Assembly (NCBI GenBank): GCA_958450325.1
Contig: OY288245.1
Span: 63,599,441-63,663,440 of the forward strand
Source: Agrostemma githago
Taxonomy: Eukaryota > Streptophyta > Magnoliopsida > Caryophyllales > Caryophyllaceae
Direction of reading: 5' to 3'
Length of the DNA: 64,000 nucleotides
In this document: positions 22,580 to 35,643 of the stretch, one piece after another
How positions within the stretch are numbered: the stretch's first letter is position 1
Layout: every line of letters starts with the position of its first letter
Translations under genes and position numbers: made by a program
Notes under the pieces: generated by a model
The model's database searches: none
Told to the model about the DNA's origin: nothing
The model's input: the letters and a program-made list of their open reading frames with translations, nothing else

Positions 22580-24062
22580 ACAGGGATGACGGCATATGCT
22601 GGACGTTGGCGAAGATCTGACAGTTATGGCAATGTTTGACGTACAACTGGCAGTCGGTCTCCATGCTATTCCAATAGTAACCGAGTCTCGCAATTTTTCG
22701 GGCCAGCATATGGGCGTTCATGTGCGGACCGTTCTCGCCGTCGTGTACCTCGGCCATGACCCTTTCAGCTCGCGTTTCGTCAATGCATAGGAGCAAAGCC
22801 CCCTGTGCCATCTTTTTATATAACTGTCCATCGTCCGTGCGGATGAACTGAGTGACCCACCTTCGTAAGGCTTTCTTGGCCCGATTTTCAGATCCCGGAG
22901 GATATTCTCCCGACGTTAAGTAGGTCAGAACAGCCTGGTACCAAGGTTCTGGATCAGTTATTTTGATGTCTTGGATAGCGTTGATATATGCCGGCTCGGA
23001 CCGTCTCTCGACACAAATCGTCATGCTGGTTAGGTGTTCCGGGATATTCAGTAAAGATGCTAATTTGGATAGCGCATCTGCAAACTGGTTTTCTTCCCGA
23101 GGTAGATAGATGTATTCTACCTTTTGAAATTGCTTCTCGAGAACCCTTACTCGCGCTTGGTAAGCTACGAGATTGGCGTTCCGAGTTTTCCATTTTTGGA
23201 GAGCTCGATTGATGACTAAAGACGAGTCACCGTGGACCCGGAGGTTTCTTACTCCTAAATCAGCGGCGGCTGGCAACCCGTGAATGCATGCTTCATATTC
23301 GGCTGCGTTGTTAGTCACGTCAAAGTCCAATTTAATGGATAACGGGGTGTGTTCTCCTTGCGGTGAGATTAGCAAAATCCCGACCCCAAATCCTCGAAAA
23401 TTGGACGCCCCCTTGAAATATAGATCCTATGTTTCGGTGTCGGTATGGAATATATCTTCATCTGGGAAGGCCCAAGTATCGGTATGTCCCTCTTCATATA
23501 CCGGACTATCGGCCAGGAACTCGGCTACTACCCGGCCTTTGATGGCTTTTAATGGCACGAACTTGAGGTCGAACTCAGCTAGCATTAAAGTCCATCTAGA
23601 TATCCAACCATTGAGGATGGGCTTCTCGAACAGATACTTGATTGGATCCATTCTAGATAATACGTGCACTTCATGGCTAAGCATATAGTGTCGGAGCTTT
23701 TTAGTGGCCCAAACTAAAGCTAGGCACGTCTTCTCGAGCATGGTATATTTACACTCGTACTCTAGGAACTTTTTACTGACGTAGTAAATAGCCTGTTCTT
23801 CTGAATTGACTGTCTGGGCCAGCATAGCCCCCATGGCTGTCTCGTTCGTTGTTAGGTATAACGACAAAGGGAGACCGTGCTGAGGTGGCATTAATACCGG
23901 TGGTGCAGACAGAAACTCTTTGATTTTATCGAAAGCTGCTTGACATTTGTCGTCCCAAAGTACCCGTTCTCCTATCTTCAGTTTCTTGAAAATGGGTTCA
24001 CATACCATGGTTAGCTTCGAAATAAAACGGCTGATATATTGGACTTTACCGAGAAACCCCCT
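22580..24062 (-). pseudogene. Element B RT C terminus, RNase H and integrase zinc finger
   Basis: Going down from 24062, the minus strand gives RGFLGKVQYISRFISKL (RT thumb/connection), VCEPIFKKLK, then YYVSKKFLEYECKYTMLEK (first RNase H). A TAG at 23427-23429 follows FHTDTET; the frame is unchanged beyond it, so a Trp codon probably became a stop. LDFDVTNNAAEYEACIHGL (second RNase H domain, typical of Tat elements) comes next. The integrase zinc finger ends YVKHCHNCQIFANV at the Stowaway insertion. It was joined to the RT core at 27573 before the 3.5-kb element inserted. Confidence 0.88.
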
Positions 24063-24067
24063 AATCT

Positions 24068-27000
24068 TTTAACACCCGCTATTTTTCCTAAGCATTTTCA
24101 TTCTTTTCGTTAAGACTCCGTCTTAACTCTGTCACTTTTGGCCTCATATTTCATCATTTTACTAAGCTCTATTTTAATTTTTGAGTTTGATAATTTTTAT
24201 TTTTAATTTTAAAGATTTAAATTCTTTTTAAATCCATTTATTTGGTTTCTTCGTAAGTTAATTAATTTTTCCGCAAGGAATTCTATTTCTCTTCGAATTG
24301 ACATTTTTAAGCTTGGATTTAAGTTTTCCTTTTCCTAAAAATGTTTGAATACGTTTCTATAATATTTCCAACTAGTAAATATTTTTATTTACAAAATTTA
24401 GTTGTTAATGATTTTTATTACGAAGCTTCGCGAATAATTATTTTCTTACGCGAGGTTTACTCGAATTACTTTGAAATGCCTTTAACTATTTTACGATTAT
24501 ATTTTTTATCAACTTATAAATTATTTGAGACCATTTCCTTACATTTTGGACCGACTAAGCTCTTGGTCACAAGTTTTATTACGTTTTATTTAAATGTTTC
24601 ATTTTATCACGTTAAAACGTAAACGTAGGATAATTTCTTTTCATTCATTGTTGCATTATTATCAAAACTCTTCATACTCCTTTTTCTTTTCTTTTTGGCC
24701 GGCCACCTTAGCATATCACACATAGTTTTCATCAATCTTTAAATCCCATTTATAATTAGGAAACCATCCATTTCCTTACATCATTTTATTCATTTATCAA
24801 AAGTTAAAAAAAAATTCTATCATTATCCTTTTGGCCGTGACACTTCCCTCCTATTCTAGGATTATTTTGCTTCAATTCTAGTCTTAATCGACTCAAATTC
24901 ATCGTCAAATAATCCTCTTTCCGTTCTCTTCGTTAAGGTATTAATCAACGTCGTTTTCGATCAATTTTTACCTTGATTTTTATTAGTTTTCTCATGGTAT
25001 TTTTCTGCCATGATTTTCGTATTTGGTAGGATTTTTGGACGATCCCGAAGCCGACGAATATATCGTTGATTCAGACTTGGAGTAGAGGTAACGTCGATGT
25101 TACTCGGTATTGCATGATTTTATTTGTGTAATTGCATGTATATTATTATAATTTTATTTTTGGCAATATATGTATGTCACAAATTCTGGAAAATTTTTAA
25201 AATTTGAAAATTCGTATGTTTCGGTATTTTTATCGCTTTTACGAGATTAACGATTAAATCGTCATATTAATTTGTAAAATCATAATATTCGGCCTAAACA
25301 TGTAATATATGTTTACATTCTGTAAAATTGATATTTTTGATGATCTATAATAATTTAGGATTTTTCTGATATTTTAAATATCGATTATTGAATTATTACC
25401 GTTTACGGACAAAAATGATTAAAAGCCGATTTTTAGTTCTAGTACCTAAATATTTTATTTTAATCTGATTTTTGGCGTGGTGAAACGTTCTGGTGAAATA
25501 GAATTTTCTGAATGTTTTCATAATTTTTCGGAATTGTTAAGTGGATGAATTAATTAATCACTTTAAATCATCGTTTATCGTTAAAACCGTGTTTGTTGTT
25601 TAAATTCTCGATTTATGGTCTTTTGTTTAAATCTGGAAAAAATTATGATTCTGATGATTTCATATTAAAATGTATTTTTATGATTTTTAGTGCCTTAATA
25701 AAATGTTAGGAACGATAAGTTTATTAATGAAATCGTTAATTGTGAAAACGGGTTTAAAAGACGGTTTTGTTGGTATTTGTTGAATCTGGGATTTTGGAAA
25801 AATCTGGAAAATTTATATTCTGGAAAATTAGGATTTTAAAGTGTAATAATAATTTTTGGATATTAATACTTAAATCGTTTTGTAATTACTATTTTTATTA
25901 ATCGTTATTGTCGAGATTGGACGATTAACGAGAAAACGCTTTAAAAATCGAGTTTCATGATTCTGGAAAATTTTCTTTTCTGGACAGAATGTCCATAAAT
26001 ACATTTTAACTATTTTACGTAATTTTTGTACTATTTATTAAAGTCTTTAATTAATAAGTATTGATTTTCGGACAAATTGTGCTTTATCGTTAAAATTCTT
26101 CGTCTTACCAAAAAGAATTATTTTTCCAGCTATTTTGAAAGTGTTTAAGTCTGAAACTTTAAGAGTTAAATCATCCCTTAACATATTCTAAATATATTCA
26201 ATGGTTTAGTTAAATAAAAGACGTTAAAAGATTTAATTTGACATTTGCCGTAAAATTCTATTTATAATTCTATTGTCGAAACTAATAATAGTTAGGGAAT
26301 TTTAGCTTTTTAACTTTTGAAAACACCCTAATTAGTATTATTAAAATGTTTAAGACATTTTTAATCATTTTGTAACGCTTATACGATATTTTAATAATTT
26401 CATAAAATTAAATGTTCACTCTAATAATTAATATCGTTAAGGCCGAAATTACTAGTTTTCTAAATCTATATCGTTTACTAAAAATGTTGTATTATTTTAA
26501 ACTAATATTTTGCTATTTTCATATGCTGCTATTTTTAGTAAGTTTCTAAAAATAGAAGTTTCCTAAAATAGAAAGTTTCCTCTTTTGGAAAGTGATCCTT
26601 TTCTTTTTGTTCTCATATTGTTTATATTGAATACATCTTTTATATATCGATAATGGCTTGTTTTGGAGTTATGGAATAAGGACGAGTGTGAGGTTAGAGT
26701 AATATATTCTGGGGTTTACGTTTTTGCCATCAACTATAAGGCTGGTGTGTCTTTATGGGGCACACTGGTTGTTGAACCGAGCATATATGGTGTTCGGGAG
26801 TGTGTGTATATTTTCTTAAGCTCGTGCCTCGCAGTGTAAGACGCCGTCGGGTTGAACTGAGTATTTATGGTGCTCGGGAGGGGTGTACATATTATCTTAA
26901 ACTAGGGTCACGCATTTATAAGTCGCCGTCCTATTATGGTTGAGTAGCCTAGTTAGAGACCGAAGTTTGATTTGTTTGAACTAGGTTCCCGAAACTAGTT

Positions 27001-27567
27001 TTTAGTATTCTCCTAGTGAAAGTCTAGCCGCCTACACTAATTCTATCCATAACGCCATTTTGATTATTTTATTTATTATCGATAAATTGGTTTGCAGGTT
27101 GGCAAATATTTTTATGTTTTCTTCGGAAAACTCATTTTATTTATATTGTTTCGTTACGTGAAGTTTTTCACTGAAAGCTTATTTTCATTATAATGTTTTG
27201 CTGTTTTCCGTTTTCTTACTATTTTTCTATAATAGTAATTACAATTTTAAAATCCTGTTATACGGTTGGGAGAACGTTGACGTTGCTCCCCACTGATTGT
27301 GGCTGTTATGTTTTAACATGGCAGGTATACGTGTTCCGGGTGTGGGCTAGCGAGCAGTGTGGATCCTGCTTGTTTATTTTTATAATTATGTCTTATGGAT
27401 TGTTCAAACCCCTTTTGTGGATTGTTTTAAATTTTGGCCATTTTATTTAAGGCCTATTGTTTGACTTTACCATTTTAATTTTATCAAGACATAGCTACAG
27501 TGTGTTATAATCCCACTTCTACAGTGTTTCCGCCACTGTATTGCGTAAGAATTTCTAGGGGATTACA
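24068..27567 (-). mobile_element. Solo-LTR-like insertion of 3.5 kb in RT
   Basis: AATCT flanks both sides (24063-24067 and 27568-27572). On the minus strand the insert runs TGTAATCCCC...GGGTGTTAAA, LTR-like ends with a decayed last CA. The interior is AT-rich, with no retroelement domain, primer-binding site or polypurine tract, so I favour a solo LTR of a gypsy element over a whole one. An imperfect duplication of about 105 bp (GAACTGAGTATTTATGGTG) lies at 26765-26935. Frames at 24341-24622 and 27193-27450 are AT-rich noise. Orientation is inferred only from the ends, which resemble those of element D. Confidence 0.7.
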
Positions 27568-27572
27568 AATCT

Positions 27573-28479
27573 CCTTTTCGATTTTTGGCGGCCGCATCTC
27601 GGTAATGGCCTTGATTTTGGCCGGGTCAACCTCGATGCCGCGTTGGCTGACGATATGGCCCAGTAACTTGCCCGATGTTACCCCGAAACTGCATTTTTGA
27701 GGGTTTAGCCTCATATTGTACTTGCGTAGTCGGGTGAAAAACTTTCTGAGGGCCGAAATATGCCCGTTTCGATCCTTGGACTTAACGATCATGTCGTCCA
27801 CATAAACTTCTACTTCCTTATGCATCATGTCATGCAATAAGGTAGTGGCGGTCCGTTGATAAGTGGCCCCGGCATTGATAAGCCCAAACGGCATAACGGT
27901 GTAGCAGTAAGTACCCCAAGGTGTAATGAAGGTGGTCTTACTCATGTCTTCCTCCGCCATTTTGATCTGATTGTACCCGGCATACCCGTCCATGAATGAT
28001 AGAAGGGCATGATTGGCCGTGTTGTCCACCAGTATATCGATGTGTGGCAACGAGAAATCGTCTTTCGGGCTGGCCTTGTTAAGGTCCCGGAAATCTACGC
28101 AAACTCGTACCTTTCCGTCTTTCATGGGTACTGGTACGATATTTGCGACCCAGTCTGGATATTCAGACACTTGAATAAAGCCTGCTTTGAATTGCTTGTC
28201 GACTTCTTCTTTGACTTTAAGAGACCATTTGGGCCTCATCATTCTTCGGAGTTTTTGCTTTACTGGCTTACACCCGTCTTTGATAGGTATACGGTGTTCG
28301 GCTATCTCCCTTGTAGGACCATGCGAAGACGTCTTTGAATTCATGGAGGAGATCCGTGAATTGTTACTTCTCCTCGGGATCTAAGGATAAACCTAACTGA
28401 TGGAGTCAGTTTCCTCAATTACTGGATCTCGGGATTCCCTTTGTTCGAGTTGCTCGACTAGATGCGGAGGTAGTGGTAC
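27573..28479 (-). pseudogene. Element B reverse transcriptase core
   Basis: The 279-residue minus-strand frame (28344 to the insertion) has EVDKQFKAGFIQVSEYPDW, VRVCVDFRDLNKASPKDDF, LLSFMDGYAGYNQIKM, VMPFGLINAGATYQ and the catalytic box VEVYVDDMIVKS, followed by GHIVSQRGIEVDPAKIKAI. These are RT motifs in order, and FRDLNKA-type wording is usual for Tat elements. The link region 28345-28479 back to gag-protease is frameshifted and contains stops. The frame runs into the 3.5-kb insertion at EKEI. Confidence 0.92.
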
Positions 28480-31400
28480 CTATTCGTCGGGTTTCTCAAT
28501 GTCATTGCAAGTAAAATTTTTGAAAATGTTTTGAAAATAAGACAAGTCGTAAGCAGAACGGTTATCATTATTATTGATAGAAAATTTTGAAAATAGCTCA
28601 AAGAGAGCGGCCATCTGATCGTTGGTCAGAGGCGGGATCGGGAGTGCTCTTGGGACAGACTCCGAGACTCCCGAAGGAGTGACTAAAGGAAGGGGGGTTA
28701 CAGACTCGACTCTAGTACTGGACCCTCTTGACTTGGACTCAGACTCCGACTCTGACTCTGACTCTGACTCGGACTCGGACTCAGTGTCCTGCATGTCCCC
28801 TTCACCAGTAGTGAGCTTGTAGACTTGACCCTCGCTGTCGGTCCACTTGATCGTCTTCCTCCAAGCCCTTTTTTCGATATTAGCACCGACTTTAGAGATC
28901 AGCTTGGTCGGATCGAACTTGCTGCTGTGGAGGATCAGGTTTACTAATTCCTCCTTAGGAGTTGGGACGATCTTACTTTCCCCGAACAAGAGCCCCAGCA
29001 TGGGCTCGGCATGGCTTGAATCCTCCTTTGACTCAGCCTGGATGAGAGCAAAGATATCATCCGGGATGAAATTGCATTCCCGAGCCAATTTGGTCTCGGG
29101 ATATGAGATGGTGGGCTGATAAAGGCCTACTTGAATAGCTCCGAACACAGGAGTGACAAACTTGATTGTGTTTGTCCGGTCCATATCTCCCTGGGTCATG
29201 GTGTAGCCCAACCCGAATCGAGACGCTCCGTTGTTCAGGACCTCGATGATCTTACCAGCTGGAAGATTGGGCCTTGAGGTAGCTCCTGGTAGGTAGCCCA
29301 AGATTTGCAGCATCATGTCGATGCTAGTAGTGAAGTAGGGCCGAAAAAGATATTCTTCATCGATCATCCCGACGAAATTGAAACCTCGCGGATCGATTGA
29401 GCCTGCCGTGTTGCAGCTTGACACGGCTATGGGAGTAGCTTCGAGAGTGATGACCCCGTCTTGTAAAGGTAGCTTGACTTTTCTGTGGAGAGTGGAGGGT
29501 ACGGCTTTGACTGCGTGGATCCAAGGCCTTCCATGTAGCAGATTGAAAGATGAGTTGACATCGATCACTTGGAATTCAAGCTCCTTCTCGATCGGGCCCG
29601 TTATGATGGTTAGTTTAACGGCCCCAGCTACTGATTTTGGGCTTCCATCGAAAGCCTGGATGGTTTGTGCAGTAGGAAGGTAGTCAGTCTCGATAATGCC
29701 GAGAGCCTTTGCAGTCCTCAAGGGAAGGACATTTACAGCCGACCTGTCATCAATTAGGGTCATGGGTAGATACTTGCCTCGGCATATCACCGTGATATAT
29801 AAGGCCAAGTTATGGGCGGCCCCAAACGGTGGAAGGTCGGACTCGGAGAAGGTGATAAGTGGGCCTTCTCCCTTAGACTTGCCTTTAAGGTGAGGTAAAA
29901 CAGTGGCTACCATTTCACTGGGGGTAACCAACGAGTCAACCTTGATCTCATCGAGAGCCTTAGTAAGTGTTGCCCGATGCTCTTGAGAACTAACCAAAAG
30001 CTGCCATATAGTAAGATCGGTTCGGACCCTCTTTAGTTGTTTGACTAGGGTCGTGTCAGCATTTGATTCTTCAGGTGTAGGTTCCGTCCTGGCAGGTTCA
30101 GCGACGGATCCCGGGGTTGAAGGCCTGGCTGTGATGACGTGTGTGCCGGCCAAGGCCTTGGTTCTGGCCTTCCGGATTTCTTCGACGATGATGGGGACAG
30201 CCTCCCCCTTAACCAGATAAACGTCATCTTCATCGTCATTCCATATCCCGTTGGTTTGGGGGATGAAAGGGGAAATGAGATGAGCATAGTCGACTACTTC
30301 TCCAGTAAAAATGGCGTGAGTAGCAAGAGGATTATTTTTTTTACTCGGCTTATCACTGGGTAGCGGTATCTTCCCACTCTCGATCAGATCTTGAATGAGA
30401 TGCTTCAACTTCCAGCATTTTTCAGTGTCGTGCCCGTTGCCCCGGTGATAGTGGCAATAGGCTTGGATGTTGTAGCTTTTGGACCGTTTTTCAACGGGGA
30501 CTTCCGGCATCGGGCCAATTGGCTGGATCAGGCCTTTAGAAGATAGCCTTTGTAAGGCGTTAGCATAAGTAGTCCCTATGTCGGTGAACACTCGAGCCGG
30601 AGTATTCTTTTTGGTCGAGGTGTCCAGCAGATTAACCTCGTCAACAATGCTTCGGGCCGCAGTTGTAGTTGCGGGCTTGCCGGAAGACGAACTGGCTCCT
30701 TGATATCCCTTAGTAGAGGCCTTAGTAAGGCTCTCTAACCTTAAGTCGTCTTCGATTCTCGTACCCATCTCGGTTAAGGTGGCGAAATTGGGTATGATGG
30801 CGTACCGGAGATGGATCCGGTAAGATGGGAGGAGATTTTTCACAAAGGCCTCCACTAGCACCTTTTTGCTGAGTTTGTCCACTAGCTTGACACTTTCTGC
30901 CCTCCACCTGTGAAGGTATTTTGTGAAACCCTCCTTAGGCTCTTGGGCCATGACCTCCAGAGTACGCATGGTAGTCTGGATCTCAGTGTTGTCCGCATAG
31001 TTTCGGGCGAACTCCGTTGCGACATCGTCCCAAGTTTTGTACTTCTTGGAATCAAGCCTGTAGTACCAGGCTCTCGAGTGCTTGTCCAAGGATGAAGCAA
31101 AGAGATGCTTGAACATGGTCGATTTGACCCCCTTAACTGCCATAAACTCCTTAAAAGTCCGGATATGGAGTACCGGGTGTTCAGTCCCATCGAACATGGG
31201 TAGGCCCATCAAGTTGAGATTAGCGGGAAATTCATCAGTTAGGGGCGAATAAGTCCGAGCGTTCTCCGTGTGGATGGTGTTGCTGGTGGTCGTGTGGACC
31301 TGCTCTTGCAGTTTGTGGACCGCGATGGCTATTTCACGTAACGGCCCATCATCATCAATTCCTCCATTAGGAGTTCCCTGTTCCACGGCGCTTACCCGAG

Positions 31401-31507
31401 TGAGGATGGCGATCTGGTCCTCCGATCTGGTCCTCCCTCATCTTCGTCAGTTGGTCTTGTAGCTTGGCCAACGAAGCGGTCAACTCGTCTATGGCTTCTT
31501 TCGACAT
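28480..31507 (-). pseudogene. Element B gag-protease ORF, frameshifted near its start
   Basis: The 968-residue frame from 31386 holds the gag core (FKHLFASSLDKHSRAWYYRL, EGFTKYLHRWRAESVKL), a zinc-knuckle-like YCHYHRGNGHDTEKC, and an aspartic protease with MTLIDDRSAVNVLPLRTAKA. The usual active site is D-[DS]-G-[ST]; the Gly is Arg here (codon at 29743-29745), so protease is probably dead. A Ser-Glu repeat encoded by a GACTCN tandem run lies near the end (28735-28790). The likely true start is the ATG at 31507. A tandem duplication of 13 bp (31411-31436) throws this start out of frame; without the extra 13 bases, start and body are in register. Confidence 0.9.
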
Positions 31508-32573
31508 GGTTCGGGTGAAGGGCGGCCTGTCTGTAAGAACACCGCGTAATCAGCAACTAACCCAAATCCTAGAACAAAAGTACATCCCGAGCAAGGGAAG
31601 AAAGGAAGCTAGGAAGGAAATGACTCCGAAAAGGACACTTAGACGGGTGACTGTGAAAGGTGGGCCTCCTTTAGGATCCAGCTGTGTCGGTTGGGCCCTG
31701 TTCGGAAGGAGGTCCACGTGAGACATTCCCCAGACTTTGGACTCGATTTGTGTAAACAAGCCAACCTTTGTAGGAGTATGTCTTACGTAGGTGGGCCTTG
31801 CCTTAGTCTAATAAGGCGGACTGGGATAGGGAGGAAATCCGTGATATAAGATCGACGGAGTTTCGACGCTAGAAGACCTGACGACTTAAGACGCGACCCG
31901 ACACTGCTAAATACGGGAAGCCCTAAGAAAAGGAAGTTTGCAAAATTGATTTTTTGAAAAGCCCAAAAAATTCGGGGAGAACCGGCCCTTTTTCGAGAAA
32001 GAAAACGGAAAGGCGGACCGAGGGACGGTTTTGAAAGTTCGAAAATATTTTCGAGTTTTGAAATGGGCATAATACCGGCTAAAAAATAGGTTATTTTGAG
32101 TAAAATCGTGAATCCTAAATTCGGTATATGTCCCGGGTTTTGAAATTGGATATTTTGAAAAGGATGCAATTTTTGAAAAAATGACTGTTTTTTGAAAGAC
32201 GACTTGTAAATCAGGCAGCACGTAGTCATGGAAACAGTATAACGACGCCATGTATGCTCTAATTCTAAGTCTCGGTCAGTCTGTAAGGGTCTATACCAGT
32301 GTACATAGCCTATCAAGAATCGGGGCGGACTCCCTAAGTCGAGTTGAGCTTAGAACATGCCGTAAAACCCATACGAGTCGGCTAATGGACACCTTTGACA
32401 TATCCAATTTGGACCACATCAATAGTATAGTGGGACGTCGGTCACCAGTACCGGCCCGGGAAAATATGGGGTTATGCATGAACCGTAAAACTAAAACGCG
32501 TATTGTACTAGTCAAACGATTTCTATTCGAGTCTCACCCTGAGGATGCCGATGGTAAGTCACGCATCAGTTGA
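31508..32573 (-). other. 5' untranslated leader of element B
   Basis: This 1.1-kb stretch between primer-binding site and gag has no convincing ORF. It matches about 3660-4648 of element A closely, so it is a family-conserved leader probably carrying packaging and priming signals. Open frames here differ between the two copies and look accidental. Confidence 0.6.
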
Positions 32574-32591
32574 TCCCCAGCGGAGTCGCCA
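32574..32591 (-). promoter_or_regulatory. Primer-binding site of element B
   Basis: On the minus strand it reads TGGCGACTCCGCTGGGGA, three bases from the 5' LTR end, identical to element A. Confidence 0.9.
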
Positions 32592-32594
32592 AAT

Positions 32595-34847
32595 TGTGGA
32601 CATGACATAGGTCCACCCCGACGCGGCCACGCGTGGGTTCGGGGAGGCGAATGAATCTCCATATGAGAATCGATCGAATTGAAATTTAAATCGAAGTTGG
32701 AGTCGCCACCGAACTTTGTGGGAGTTCGGGCCCGTTCGAACCCACTCTATGTCGTAGTGGGCCGTGTACAAAATACGGCCCATTTCCGATGTCAGAGTTT
32801 ATTAGGTTCGTCCCTTTGCATTTGATACCGATACCGACTTGATCGGATACCGTGTATTGAATGACTCTCGTTGCCAATGGTTTCGGACATCCGGAAACCG
32901 AGGTTCTGAGTAAGGGGTGAGGGTACGTGTTGGGAAGTTCACAAAGAACACCCAACCCCGCCCGTACATTAGCGGCCTCTACTAAGATATCGTTTGATTT
33001 TTGAATACGCGCGTTAGTAATACGATGAATGTTATGCAAACATTGTTTTCCTAAACATGCGAGGAATTGAACGGGTTGCTAAGTCGGTTTAATGCATGAA
33101 AATTAACGTCAAAGTATAATAAAACAAATGATGAAAAAGAATGAATTTGCTACAAAGGACGAACAAACGTGTTAGTAACGATTGAATAATATGAATACGA
33201 TAATATGCATGACTTTGAAAAAGTTTATGACACGTGATGGATTAGACACGTATTTGACCGAGGCCGAAAAATATTAGTCGAAATCTGAAAATATGCCGAG
33301 AAAGCCGCTGTTTTATGTAAGAAACGATGTAAAATAAAAAAGAGAAACGAGAAAAACGCAAATAAAAATGGGCTCGATTTCAGGCCCTCGCGCGAGTCGC
33401 CTGGGAGGAGCGCGACTCGCGTGGGAGGCTGTCTTGGCTCGGGTTTTTCGAAAATCGTTAATTTTTATAAATCGCGTACAAATATGGATTAATTTATACT
33501 CGATTTATATTTTTGATATTCGTCGTATTCAATATTCGATTATGAAATCGATATCAAATATTTGGAATGATTTTTAGAAAAAGTTATTATAAAATTGTTT
33601 TGGAAAGAAGTTGAACGAAAAGAAAAAAAATGTTAATTCTCTCCGCGTTAAAATCGTCGTATATTGTAAAAAAAAGATGTAACGATTTTTTAGCATCAAC
33701 GAGATTTAATTTAGTTCTTGTTAGATACGATATTCGATTAGAGAATCGGTATCGTATTTTAAGAACGTTTTGTTTTATAAAAATAGTGTAGTATCGATAT
33801 TAGAAATAATTAAAAAAAAAACGACAAATGACCCGTAATAAAAAAAATCGACCGACGACGAAAAAAGGAAAAAAAGACGAGGAGGAGGAGAAGAGAGAAG
33901 AGAGAAATCGGGTTTGATTTTGCACCCTCAACCCACATGCTTTGTGTACTCGGATCGGGGCTCGTCGGAATGTGGCTAGGGCACGGGAGCGTCGAGTTAA
34001 TGTCAATGAGTTATGGTGGTTTGGTTTGGACGTGTAAGGTGGGGAGAGGTGGCCGGTTTCGTCGGGTGAGCTCGGCGTAGTCTCGGGTTATATCGGTTTC
34101 TCGATGCTAGGTGTATGGGTGTATGTATTTTTGTGTTGATGATAATTGATCTGTAAAAAGTGTCGTATGATGAATTGATGTATGAAAAGTGTTGATGATA
34201 ATTGATGTATGAAAAGTGTTGTTTTTCGAATCTTAGATGTTGTTAGATGTGTTGTGCAAGGGGCCTATTTATAGGGAAGTTCCCGACCTTGGCTAGGAGA
34301 GGTAGTTGGATAGGAAATGTAAGAAGCTGAGAATAACGAGAATTCCGTTTGCTTGGCGGAGAAGAAACGTACATCGGCTGAAAGTAGGCTGCTCGGCCGA
34401 GTATTTGATGCTCGGTCGAGTGTTTGATTCGATATTCGGGTAGAATTCCTAGTTGAGATCGAATTCCATCCTTAAACGGATTTGTTTAATATTTTGTGAA
34501 GCTGATTTTTTGTAGTGTTTGAGCTCGAATCAGCCACGTGAGGTGTCACGGCTGGTCCGTGTGTCTCGAGAATATCTTTGACCGGGTTTTGACTCCGTCG
34601 CTAAAAGACAGTTTTGCCCCTGGTGCCGGATTCGACCCAAATTAGTCTTATTTGACTCAAAACGACCTACTGGGCCTGATTTTGAGGTTGGTTTTGTGAG
34701 ATTTGTACTCCGTAAATAGCCCAAGCCAAATGCCAATGATTTTGAGCCCGTTTTCGACTATATTAAAGCACGTTTGCGTCCGATCATCATCGGGTGTTTG
34801 TCGGAAACTGCTATAGACACCTGGCAGTCAAAATGTGGGTGTCTACA
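32595..34847 (-). repeat. 5' LTR of element B (2253 bp)
   Basis: It starts at TGTGGACATG (32595) and ends GTCTACA (34847). It is close to the 3' copy with scattered substitutions and a deletion near 33115. The TATA box CCTATAAATAGG (minus strand) lies at about 34265-34276, with the short palindromes upstream at about 34392-34425. Confidence 0.93.
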
Positions 34848-34852
34848 ATAAG

Positions 34853-35200
34853 ATGCTTTTATATTGTACAGAACATCAAAAAAGAGCTACCCACAAAAAA
34901 AATTGATCCGACCTACTAGAAATCATCCTACCTGTTTTTTACCTTCCACAAAAAATTCACAAAAAACTAGTCCAAAAAAGTTATTCGAAATTGTGAACAA
35001 AAATACGAGCTACAAAAAAAGTCAATATTCGGAGGACGGTTACGATGAATGAGAAAATTTGAACGATAAAAAAGCTCGATATCTACCCATCACCTGTTCA
35101 TTGCTCTCACATCTAATGGGCATGGGCAATAAGGGGGAACCCCTATTCAAATTAGCGGGGAAAATGGACACCCCAACCAGCGTTGCCGGCTAGAAGTCCA
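34853..35200. other. Unassigned flank right of element B
   Basis: It is A-rich and then turns GC-richer. No gene or repeat is recognised. The first bases continue the sequence interrupted by element B. Confidence 0.4.
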
Positions 35201-35219
35201 CATCCATAAAAGGGGGGAA

Positions 35220-35643
35220 TAGGCCCTCAACAAGTCCGTCTATAGGTCTTAACCATAGACGGCAACCTCCAAGTAGGCGACGACGTCGGCCTCTAAGTAG
35301 ACGACGTCGGCCAACCACCCCCCATCCAGAGAATGGGGGCATAAGCCCTCAATAAGTCCATATGTAGGTCTTAACCACAGACGGCAGCCTCCAAGTAGGC
35401 GACGACACGACGCCGACCAACAACCCCCCATCCATAGAACGGGGTTATAGGCCCTCCACAAGTCCGCCTGTAGGTCTTAACCACAAACGACGGCCTCCAA
35501 GTAGGCGATGACGTCGGCCTCCAAGTAGACGACATCGGCCGACAACCCCCATCCATAGCATGGGGGAATAGGCCCTCAACAAGTCCGTGTGTAGGCTTTA
35601 AACGACAGACAACAGCCTCTAAGTAGGCGACGACGTCGACCAC
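35220..35643. repeat. Tandem repeat array, about 121 bp unit (left part)
   Basis: Units begin TAGGCCCTCAACAAGTCCG, at about 35220, 35342, 35450 and 35570. They contain CTCCAAGTAGGCGACGACG and CCCCCCATCCATAGAATGG. Spacing is 108-122 bp. The array stops at an Athila-like solo LTR and resumes at 39267. Its GC content is far above the surroundings. Retand-type Tat elements carry tandem repeats near their 3' end, so this may be part of an older element. Confidence 0.85.

Larger units (their letters stand above)
16568..34847 (-). mobile_element. Tat-lineage LTR retrotransposon B, full length
   Basis: The element is bounded by the 5-bp duplication ATAAG (16563-16567 and 34848-34852). Minus-strand order is 5' LTR, primer-binding site, gag-protease, RT, RNase H, integrase, then a plus-strand accessory gene, polypurine tract and 3' LTR. 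An antisense accessory ORF between pol and the 3' LTR is a known feature of Tat elements such as Grande and Retand. It is no longer autonomous: gag has a 13-bp duplication, pol has stops and a frameshift, the protease site is altered, and two other elements have inserted into pol. Confidence 0.93.

Noticed and set aside
26765..26935. Two-copy imperfect repeat, considered as a separate element
   Set aside because: It lies within the 3.5-kb insertion and has no termini of its own.
28622..29119. Plus-strand frames opposite gag-protease of element B
   Set aside because: Shadows of the minus-strand coding sequence, including a Asp/Ser run that mirrors the Ser-Glu repeat.
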